Shown here one piece after another: positions 1-4,978 of a DNA stretch of 6,377 nucleotides. The first letter of the stretch is position 1. Each line of letters opens with the position of its first letter. Made by a program: the position numbers and the translations under genes. Under the pieces are notes generated by a model. That model saw only the letters and a program-made list of their open reading frames with translations. It had not been told where the DNA came from and did no database searches. Source of the DNA: Sulfurimonas sp. GTDB lineage: Bacteria; Campylobacterota; Campylobacteria; Campylobacterales; Sulfurimonadaceae. The stretch spans positions 1 to 6,377 of the forward strand of contig JAMOMX010000413.1 of NCBI GenBank assembly GCA_027066935.1. Direction: 5' to 3'.

Positions 1-518
1 GTTTTTTCTTCTAAGTTTTTTATACCATCTAAAAACGTAAGACCAATTATAAAGCAAGCTTCTACACACTCTGCACCAGCTTGATTAATAAGGTTAGCAG
101 CAGCATTTGCAGTGCCACCTGTAGCGATTAAATCATCAATCATTAAAACTCTAGGATTAGCAACTCCACTAAAAGCATCAATATGAACTTCAACTTCATC
201 TACGCCATATTCTAAAGTATACTTTTGACTAATAGTTGTATATGGAAGTTTTCCATGTTTTCTAATTGGAACAAATCCAATACCTAACATTTGTGCAAGA
301 GCTGCACCAAAGATAAAACCACGAGCATCAATACCAGCAACATAATCTAAGTTATACTCTTTATATCTTTGATATAGATGATTCATTAAAACACCATATG
401 CTTCTTTATTGTTTAAGAGAGTTGTTATATCTTTAAATACTATTCCAGGCTTTGGAAAATCTTCTATCTCTCTAATTGAGTTTTCTATTATTTTTCTTTC
501 AATATTATTTAATTTCAT
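1..518 (-). CDS. apt: Adenine phosphoribosyltransferase (3' end beyond window)
   Basis: Apt condenses adenine with PRPP to give AMP and pyrophosphate, the cytosolic adenine salvage step. From the ATG at 518 the frame is open for 172 codons to the window edge with no stop. The family is usually about 170-183 residues, so only a few C-terminal residues should be missing. Visible landmarks are FPKPGIVFKDIT (residues 21-32), the AGIDARGFIFGAALA segment (61-75), RKHGKLPY (87-93) and the PRPP-binding loop VLMIDDLIATGGT (124-136), all typical of Apt. The start is supported by AAGGA at 528-524, five bases upstream and overlapping the stop of the preceding coiled-coil gene. The 8-bp gap to that gene implies one transcript. 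It lies two genes after rpiB, whose product feeds PRPP synthesis. Nothing looks damaged. Confidence 0.96.
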   Translation of the reverse strand, partial: MKLNNIERKIIENSIREIEDFPKPGIVFKDITTLLNNKEAYGVLMNHLYQRYKEYNLDYVAGIDARGFIFGAALAQMLGIGFVPIRKHGKLPYTTISQKYTLEYGVDEVEVHIDAFSGVANPRVLMIDDLIATGGTANAAANLINQAGAECVEACFIIGLTFLDGIKNLEEK

Positions 519-526
519 ATTTGTCC

Positions 527-859
527 TTATAATAGAGCGTCTATTCTATTTTCCAAAGCTTTGATTTTATCATTTAGACGATCTGTTTCTTGTCTATGTT
601 TTGAATTTCTAGATTTTAAAACTTTTAACTCATTTCTTAGTTTTGTAAGTTCTTCACTTAATATATCTACATTTCCAAGGGCACGTTGAAGCTGAATTTG
701 GTATTTACGAATTAATATTTCTGCTTCTTGAAGTGTTAACTTCATCATATCGTTACCTCTTTGTTCTTTATTAGTTATACTTTTAAAGTAATACATTTTT
801 ACAGATAAAAATATTGAGAGTAAAGACAATATTGTTAAAAGTGACCATTCCCAAAACAT
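527..859 (-). CDS. Small membrane-anchored coiled-coil protein, function unknown
   Basis: I do not recognise a named family. The 110-residue product has a hydrophobic N-terminus (about residues 4-23, followed by K21 and basic residues 26-34), which reads as one membrane anchor or uncleaved signal. After it comes a charged, Leu/Ile-spaced helix from about residue 40 to the end, including EELTKLRNELKVLKSR and DRLNDKIKALENRIDAL, which looks like a parallel coiled coil. The likely topology is a single anchor with a helical rod. The ATG at 859 is preceded by GAAAGG (870-865) five bases upstream. A second ATG at 748 (codon 38) has its own well-placed AGAGG, so a soluble 73-residue form is possible. 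It lies 35 bp after rpiB and 8 bp before apt, so it is probably co-transcribed with both. The neighbours do not reveal its job. Confidence 0.8.
   Translation of the reverse strand: MFWEWSLLTILSLLSIFLSVKMYYFKSITNKEQRGNDMMKLTLQEAEILIRKYQIQLQRALGNVDILSEELTKLRNELKVLKSRNSKHRQETDRLNDKIKALENRIDALL
756..760 (-). promoter_or_regulatory. Internal Shine-Dalgarno inside the coiled-coil gene
   Basis: AGAGG on the minus strand lies seven bases before an in-frame ATG at 748 (codons 38 and 39 of the 859 start are both ATG). Starting there would remove the membrane anchor and leave the coiled coil. The spacing is as good as that of the upstream start, so the annotated start is not certain. Two products from one gene are possible. 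Confidence 0.4.
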
Positions 860-894
860 AATAACCTTTCTTTTAATTTATTTATTAATATTTT

Positions 895-1323
895 CTAAAT
901 TTCTATCTTTGCTATTCTACCACAATGTCGTCCACCATCAAAACTACCACCCACCCAAGCATCAATTATTGATTTAGCAACACCTTTGCCAACTACTCTC
1001 TCACCAAAACATAATACATTTGCATCATTATGTCCACGAGCTACGCTAGCAGTATAAGCGTCATGACATAAAGCTGCTCTTATCCCTTTATGTTTATTTG
1101 CTGCCATACTCATACCAATTCCAGAACCACAAATTAAAATTCCTTGAGAATCTGAATCATTTAAAACTGATAAACTAAGTTTATGAGCATAGTCTGGATA
1201 ATCAACTCTCTCAGTTGTGAATGGACCAAGATCAATAACTTCGCACCCTTTTTGTTTTAAAAGCTCAACTGTATAATCTTTTAACTCTATCCCTGCATGG
1301 TCTGTTGCTACATAATATTTCAT
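895..1323 (-). CDS. rpiB: Ribose-5-phosphate isomerase B
   Basis: RpiB interconverts ribulose 5-phosphate and ribose 5-phosphate in the cytosol, in the non-oxidative pentose phosphate pathway. At 142 residues it matches the RpiB/LacAB family length. The N-terminus has ATDHAG (D8, H9), then DYPDYA (41-46). The anion-hole and catalytic segment is GILICGSGIGMSMAANK (61-77), where C65 is the expected catalytic base. RGHNDANVLCFGERV (96-110) supplies the partner H98 and N99, and the C-terminal GGRHCGRI (130-137) has the phosphate-contacting arginines. LacA/LacB subunits of galactose-6-phosphate isomerase are the alternative, but the catalytic Cys and the absence of a lac partner favour RpiB. The ATG at 1323 has AAGGGA (1333-1328) four bases upstream. 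It follows the M50 gene after 82 bp, a gap with a palindrome and a possible promoter, so it may be the first gene of an rpiB/coiled-coil/apt sub-operon. Confidence 0.95.
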   Translation of the reverse strand: MKYYVATDHAGIELKDYTVELLKQKGCEVIDLGPFTTERVDYPDYAHKLSLSVLNDSDSQGILICGSGIGMSMAANKHKGIRAALCHDAYTASVARGHNDANVLCFGERVVGKGVAKSIIDAWVGGSFDGGRHCGRIAKIEI

Positions 1324-1358
1324 TGTATCCCTTTATAGTGGTAATTTCTTTGATGAGC

Positions 1359-1378
1359 ATAATTTATATATAAATTAT
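1359..1378. repeat. Perfect 20-bp AT-only palindrome upstream of rpiB
   Basis: The 20 bases ATAATTTATA + TATAAATTAT form an exact inverted repeat without a spacer, centred between 1368 and 1369. It sits 36 bp upstream of the rpiB start and 27 bp after the M50 stop. There is no T-run after it on either strand and no GC pair in the stem, so a rho-independent terminator is unlikely. A dimeric regulator site or part of an AT-rich promoter fits better. Chance symmetry in a very AT-rich spacer cannot be excluded. Confidence 0.6.
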
Positions 1379-1379
1379 A
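1374..1379 (-). promoter_or_regulatory. Candidate -10 box for rpiB
   Basis: An exact TATAAT lies on the minus strand, overlapping one arm of the palindrome, with a T-rich stretch upstream (TTTTATTATTTTCTGG). This resembles Campylobacterota sigma-70 promoters, which lack a clear -35. Transcription would start near 1367, giving a leader of about 44 bases to the rpiB ATG. TATAAT-like hexamers are common in such AT-rich DNA, so this is tentative. Confidence 0.4.
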
Positions 1380-1405
1380 GCCAGAAAATAATAAAATTAG
1401 CACTG

Positions 1406-2089
1406 TTATGATAATAGTAATTGTAAAATGGTTTGCACTGGTAATAATAATAGATAATCTTTTAGCGGTGTCATCAGAACCACTAAAACTATAATAATTC
1501 CATATTTTTCGTTTTTATAAAAAAATTCAGCTACGGAGCGTATTTTATGTTTTAATGCTAAATGCATTAAAAAATGTGCACCATCAAACTGTGGTATAGG
1601 AAGCAGGTTAAACACTGCTAAAACTATGTTGATAATTAATAATTGATATATAAATAGATAGAAAAATATATATCCTATTCCATCGTTTGTTGTTGGTTGA
1701 GCTATTGATACAAGAATAACAGAAGCTATAACTCCTAAAGTGAAATTATATACAATTCCAGCTAAATCAACTTGCATAGCACCGTTATAACCAGCATTTT
1801 TAATAACAGTAGCTGTATTTATTGGCACTGGCTTTGCCCAACCAAATAAAAAACCACTATCCCCACCTAGGAGCATTGGTAAAAAATACATTGTTGCAGG
1901 TACTATAATAGTCCCAACTAAATCAATGTGGACTATAGGATTTATTGATAATCTACCTACATCTTTAGCTGTATTGTCTCCAAATTTATGGGCTACCCAT
2001 CCATGCATTATTTCATGACCGACAATAGCTATAATTAAAGCTAAAACAGCAGTTAAAATTTTGAGTAGATCAATAGATTCCATAATCAT
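1406..2089 (-). CDS. Site-2-protease-like M50 metallopeptidase (intramembrane)
   Basis: This is a polytopic zinc intramembrane protease of family M50, of the short bacterial type without a PDZ domain (227 residues). The zinc motif HEIMH is H25-E26-H29 in the first membrane helix. GRLSINPIVHIDLVGTI (45-61) and FGWAKPVPIN (82-91) are family signatures, and NLLPIPQFDGAHFL (161-174) supplies the third ligand D169. Hydrophobic segments lie near 8-30, 55-75, 105-128, 138-165 and 194-225. The usual LAGP motif reads LAGI here (109-112). The start at 2089 overlaps the end of lepB by 20 bp. A second ATG two codons in (2083) is equally possible, and neither has a strong Shine-Dalgarno, so translation is probably coupled to lepB. 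The substrate is unknown. Such proteases commonly cleave anti-sigma factors or leftover signal peptides, and the lepB linkage hints at the latter. Confidence 0.92.
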   Translation of the reverse strand: MIMESIDLLKILTAVLALIIAIVGHEIMHGWVAHKFGDNTAKDVGRLSINPIVHIDLVGTIIVPATMYFLPMLLGGDSGFLFGWAKPVPINTATVIKNAGYNGAMQVDLAGIVYNFTLGVIASVILVSIAQPTTNDGIGYIFFYLFIYQLLIINIVLAVFNLLPIPQFDGAHFLMHLALKHKIRSVAEFFYKNEKYGIIIVLVVLMTPLKDYLLLLPVQTILQLLLS

Positions 2090-2882
2090 CTTTATCTTGA
2101 GTTTTTCTTTCTTGTATGGCCTTGTTTAGATGAGTTGGTGATTCTAAATCAGTTGGAGTTTTTCCAACTCTATCCCATCTTATCTCCCAATTATGATCAA
2201 TTGAAAAATAAACAAACCAAGGTGTCCCCTCAATATTTTCATAAGGAACTGTGCCCCAAAAACGGCTATCATTAGAATGATCACGATTATCGCCCATCAT
2301 AAAATACTCATCTTTTGGTACTTTTACAGGGGTTAAGTTAAATATTGGCTCAAAGTTTGGATTTCCTGTATTTATGATTTTATCATCATGATGGATTCCA
2401 GGATGTTCCTTCATATATGGGTTCTTTACCCAAAGCTTATCTGCTAAAACAGCTATCTCATAATCTTTATAGTTTTCTTTTATCCACTCATCACCTTCGC
2501 TAAAGTGGATAAACAAATCTTTGTTTAGTACAAAAAGTTCATCCCCTGGTAGTGCTACACATCTTTTTACAAAGTGTTGTTTGATATTATGAGGATATCT
2601 AAAAATTACAATATCTCCACGCTTTGGTTTATCGCCATCAATTAGTTTTAAATCATCACTCCAAGGCATAATTGATTGCTCTATAAAAGGAAGATGTGGC
2701 ATTGGGATACCATAAGCGAATTTTTTAGCAAAAAGGTGGTCACCTATTAAGAGTGAATCTTTCATGCTTCCAGATGGAATTCTAAACGCCTGAGCTATGA
2801 AAAAGATTACAAAAAGAACAATTATAATTGTCCCTGTCCACGAGTTTGAAAATTTATATGCTTTTATTGCCAGTTTTTTCAC
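2070..2882 (-). CDS. lepB: Signal peptidase I
   Basis: LepB is the Ser/Lys protease that cuts signal peptides from exported proteins at the outer face of the inner membrane. I take the GTG at 2882, giving 270 residues. It overlaps the last base of the folD stop (TAGTG) and has AGGA nine bases upstream. One membrane helix (about 18-33) precedes the nucleophile segment RIPSGSMKDSLLIGD (34-47) with S39. The general base K105 lies in HFVKRCVALPGDE (102-114), and the conserved MGDNRDHSNDSRFWGTVP (195-212) closes the catalytic fold. About 80 residues separate the last two motifs, a somewhat long insert. An ATG reading at 2990 would add 36 residues translated wholly from folD in another frame and is rejected. 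It sits in the folD/lepB/M50 chain, its last 20 bp shared with the M50 start. Confidence 0.96.
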   Translation of the reverse strand: MKKLAIKAYKFSNSWTGTIIIVLFVIFFIAQAFRIPSGSMKDSLLIGDHLFAKKFAYGIPMPHLPFIEQSIMPWSDDLKLIDGDKPKRGDIVIFRYPHNIKQHFVKRCVALPGDELFVLNKDLFIHFSEGDEWIKENYKDYEIAVLADKLWVKNPYMKEHPGIHHDDKIINTGNPNFEPIFNLTPVKVPKDEYFMMGDNRDHSNDSRFWGTVPYENIEGTPWFVYFSIDHNWEIRWDRVGKTPTDLESPTHLNKAIQERKTQDKDDYGIY

Positions 2883-3739
2883 TATTTTTTTTCCTGAGCG
2901 TTTATTTTTGCAGCTTTTATAGTATTTTTTAAAAGCATTGCTATTGTCATTGGACCAACTCCACCGGGACTTGGTGTAATAAATGAGCATTTTTTACTTA
3001 CATTAAGAAAATCAACATCACCAACTAGTTTTCCCTCTTTGGTTCTATTAACACCAATATCAATAATAATAGCACCTTGTTTAACCATATCTTCTGTGAT
3101 TAAGTTTATAACACCAACACCAACTAAAACTATATCTGCATCCAGTGTGTGTTTTTTTAAATCATCAGTAAAGATATGACAAATTTCAACTGTTGCATCA
3201 GCATTTAAAAGAAGTGACGCCATAGGCTTACCAACAATATTTGATGCTCCAACTACTACACAATTTTTGCCTTTTACATCTATGTTGTACTCTTTTAATA
3301 GTTCCATTACACCTAGAGGTGTACAAGGGACAAAACCATCTAATCCAGTTGTAAGCTTGCCTACATTAAAGGGGTGAAAGCCATCTACATCCTTTTGTGG
3401 GGCTACTAAATCTAGCAACTTTCTTTCATCTACTTGTTTAGGAAGTGGTAGTTGAATAAGGATTCCATCAATAGTTGAATCATTATTCATATTTTTAATA
3501 ATTTTTTCTATAGCTTCTTGAGATATATTTTCAGGCATATCGTGTGTGATAGAATAGATTCCAACCCTATCACACGCTTTTTTTTTCATATTTACATAAG
3601 CTGCACTTGCAGGATCTTGCCCAATTAATACTACTGCTAAACCTGGTGTGCAGCCACATTTTTCTTTTAACATTTTAACATCGGCTGTAACTTGTATCTC
3701 TATTTTCTTACAAAGTGCTCTACCATCAAGAAGTTGCAT
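2882..3739 (-). CDS. folD: Bifunctional methylenetetrahydrofolate dehydrogenase/cyclohydrolase
   Basis: FolD oxidises 5,10-methylene-THF to methenyl-THF with NADP and hydrolyses it to 10-formyl-THF, supplying one-carbon units for purines and formyl-Met. The length of 285 residues is normal. The N-terminal catalytic domain has GQDPASAAYVNMKKKAC (40-56), where Y48 and K52 are the expected catalytic pair. It continues with DGILIQLPLPK (91-101, Q96) and PQKDVDGFHPFN (114-125, D119). The nucleotide-binding domain has VVVGASNIVGKPMASLL (161-177), and the C-terminus has ITPSPGGVGPMTIAML (254-269). The start is supported by AGGA five bases before the ATG at 3739. It is the first gene of the minus block, with a TATAAT about 28 bp upstream. 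Its stop is shared with the lepB start. The three lysines at 52-54 are an uninterrupted A9 run in the DNA. Confidence 0.97.
   Translation of the reverse strand: MQLLDGRALCKKIEIQVTADVKMLKEKCGCTPGLAVVLIGQDPASAAYVNMKKKACDRVGIYSITHDMPENISQEAIEKIIKNMNNDSTIDGILIQLPLPKQVDERKLLDLVAPQKDVDGFHPFNVGKLTTGLDGFVPCTPLGVMELLKEYNIDVKGKNCVVVGASNIVGKPMASLLLNADATVEICHIFTDDLKKHTLDADIVLVGVGVINLITEDMVKQGAIIIDIGVNRTKEGKLVGDVDFLNVSKKCSFITPSPGGVGPMTIAMLLKNTIKAAKINAQEKK
2892..2895 (-). promoter_or_regulatory. Shine-Dalgarno deciding the lepB GTG start
   Basis: AGGA on the minus strand, inside the last codons of folD, is nine bases before GTG at 2882. The spacer is almost pure A (A-run then TA). It places the lepB start directly on the folD stop and favours re-initiation by ribosomes that finish folD. 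Confidence 0.65.
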
Positions 3740-3765
3740 TTAAATCCTATAAATAATATTTTAGG

Positions 3766-3771
3766 TATTAT
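3766..3771 (+). promoter_or_regulatory. Candidate -10 box of the cytochrome operon promoter
   Basis: TATTAT on the plus strand, after a T-rich ATATTTTAGG, would start transcription near 3778 and leave a leader of about 20 bases carrying AGGA. It occupies almost the same bases as the folD -10 on the other strand, so the two promoters would share one melting region. It differs by one base from TATAAT, and other AT-rich hexamers are nearby. Confidence 0.4.
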
Positions 3772-3772
3772 A
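3767..3772 (-). promoter_or_regulatory. -10 box of the folD operon promoter
   Basis: Exact TATAAT on the minus strand (context GCGATATAATACC) would start transcription near 3760, about 20 bases before the folD ATG. No recognisable -35 is present, as is usual for sigma-70 promoters of Campylobacterota. This is the only sensible place for a promoter of the minus block in the 59-bp spacer. Confidence 0.55.
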
Positions 3773-3788
3773 TCGCTTTAATATTAAT

Positions 3789-3792
3789 AGGA
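3789..3792 (+). promoter_or_regulatory. Shine-Dalgarno deciding the cytochrome start
   Basis: AGGA lies six bases before ATG at 3799 but only three before the in-frame TTG at 3796. This favours the ATG as the start. Confidence 0.65.
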
Positions 3793-3798
3793 AATTTG

Positions 3799-4140
3799 AT
3801 GAGATTTATTATATTTTTGATTTTGCCATTTCTAGTTTGTGCAAAAACTTCATTTATAACACAGATGGAGTATTCATCACAACTTTATAAAAATCCAAGA
3901 GGTATTGGTTGTGATAATTGTCATGGTGAAAAAGGTGAGGGTAAACTAATTGCTAGTTATATTCACAAAGAGATAAAAAAAGATTTTCGTGGACCTGCAA
4001 TAAATTCAGTAAAATATGATGATTTTGAGAGAGCACTAAATATCTCAAAAAGAGGGATGCCTAGATACTATCTAACTCAAACAGAGATAAAAGCACTTTT
4101 TTTCTATCTTCAGGAGATAAAAATTAAAGATGAAAAATAA
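3799..4140 (+). CDS. Small secreted monoheme c-type cytochrome
   Basis: This looks like a periplasmic class I cytochrome c that carries electrons. The 113-residue precursor starts with a hydrophobic signal peptide (MRFIIFLILPFLVCA), with likely signal peptidase I cleavage after A15. There is a Cys at 14, but V13 before it does not suit a lipobox. The heme motif CDNCH is C38-C41-H42 inside GIGCDNCHGEKGEG. FRGPAIN (63-69) is the usual mid-loop, and M87 in RGMPRYYLTQTEIKAL (85-100) is the probable sixth ligand in the standard C-terminal helix context. It resembles cytochrome c553-type carriers, but the partner is unknown. It leads the plus-strand operon, and its last 11 bp are shared with the start of the CitE-like gene, so the two are probably translationally coupled. 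Confidence 0.9.
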   Translation: MRFIIFLILPFLVCAKTSFITQMEYSSQLYKNPRGIGCDNCHGEKGEGKLIASYIHKEIKKDFRGPAINSVKYDDFERALNISKRGMPRYYLTQTEIKALFFYLQEIKIKDEK

Positions 4141-4978
4141 TTTTTCAAGTACATTAATGCTCTCGTGTCATAACGAAAAGCATCTTGCAAAAATCCCAGA
4201 CTTAGAGGCTGAGTCTATAATGCTAAATCTTGAAGATGGTGTAAGTATTGAGCAAAAACCTTTAGCATTAAAATTATGTGCAAAATATCTAAAAAAATTT
4301 AAAAAAATTAAAAAAATGTTTATAGTTCGGGTAAATGCTTTAGATGAAGGTGGACTCCAAGAGATTAAATATTTAAATGAATTTAAACCAGATGCTATAC
4401 GAATTCCTAAAGTAAAATCTAAAAAAGATGTTCAAAAAGCACTTGATATTTTGGATGATGGAATTGAGTTGCACCTCTCAATAGAAACGGCTTTATCATG
4501 GAAAAATTTAACTACTTTAAAAATAAATCCTAGAGTAACTACTTTTTATTTAGGGATACTTGATATGTTTGCAGATATGAAACTCCCTCACTCTATGATA
4601 GATAGAGATAATCCAACTATGCTTTACATGTTAAGTCATTTTTTGATTGCATCTAAAAGTATTGGTATTAAACCAGTGTCATTTGTATATCAGGATTATA
4701 AAAATTTAGAAGAGTTTGAGAGATGGCTTTATTTGGAAAAAAATATTGGATACAGCTCTAAAGGTTGTATATCACCATCACAAGTTAAACTTACAAATAA
4801 AATTTTTAGTAGTGATGAGATTGAGCTTAAAAAAGCAAAAAAAATAGTTAGATTGTTTGAAAGTCAACGAAAATTAGGTATAACAGGTTTTACAGATGAA
4901 GAGTTTGGTTTTATAGATGAACCAATTTATAAAGGTGCTTTGGCATTATTGGAGATAACAGATGATACAAAAAATTAA
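4130..4978 (+). CDS. CitE-like protein, HpcH/HpaI aldolase/citrate lyase beta superfamily
   Basis: This 282-residue TIM-barrel-type protein matches CitE and citramalyl-/malyl-CoA lyase relatives, which cleave or form C-C bonds of acyl-CoA hydroxy acids using Mg. Visible marks are IMLNLEDGVSIEQKPLAL (30-47), VRVNALDEGGLQEI (66-79) with R67, IRIPKVKS (90-97), LSIETALS (116-123) with E119, YLGILDMFADM (140-150) with D145, SKGCISPSQVKLTN (210-223) and GFIDEPIYKGALALLE (260-275). E119 and D145 are the expected metal ligands. Two changes stand out: LNLED in place of the usual LDLED (N33), and SPSQ where relatives usually have HPxQ. No citD, citF or citC is nearby, so a classic citrate lyase role is unlikely and the substrate is unknown. 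It overlaps the cytochrome by 11 bp and the symporter by 17 bp. AGGAG lies 13 bases before its ATG, a long spacing that fits coupling. Confidence 0.85.
   Translation: MKNNFSSTLMLSCHNEKHLAKIPDLEAESIMLNLEDGVSIEQKPLALKLCAKYLKKFKKIKKMFIVRVNALDEGGLQEIKYLNEFKPDAIRIPKVKSKKDVQKALDILDDGIELHLSIETALSWKNLTTLKINPRVTTFYLGILDMFADMKLPHSMIDRDNPTMLYMLSHFLIASKSIGIKPVSFVYQDYKNLEEFERWLYLEKNIGYSSKGCISPSQVKLTNKIFSSDEIELKKAKKIVRLFESQRKLGITGFTDEEFGFIDEPIYKGALALLEITDDTKN
4291..4316 (+). repeat. Three A7 tracts at helical spacing inside the CitE-like gene
   Basis: Runs of seven A begin at 4291, 4301 and 4310, separated by TTT and TT, close to one DNA turn apart. They encode the lysine-rich stretch LKKFKKIKKM (residues 54-63). 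Phased A-tracts bend DNA and homopolymers of this length are prone to slippage. A slip of one base in either direction meets a stop within a few codons. Confidence 0.7.

Noticed and set aside
2070..2990. A longer lepB reading from an ATG at 2990 (306 residues)
   Set aside because: The extra 36 residues come entirely from folD read in another frame and resemble no LepB N-terminus. GTG at 2882 has a Shine-Dalgarno and sits on the folD stop.
3799..3852. Lipoprotein signal in the cytochrome (Cys at residue 14)
   Set aside because: The residue before the Cys is Val, not Gly/Ala/Ser, so the lipobox is poor. Signal peptidase I cleavage after A15 fits better.
3796..4140. TTG start for the cytochrome at 3796
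   Set aside because: AGGA would be only three bases away. The next codon, ATG at 3799, has a six-base spacing and gives a normal signal peptide.
4130..4978. Annotation as a citrate lyase beta subunit
   Set aside because: There are no acyl carrier (citD), alpha (citF) or ligase (citC) genes nearby, and signature residues differ, so only a superfamily call is justified.
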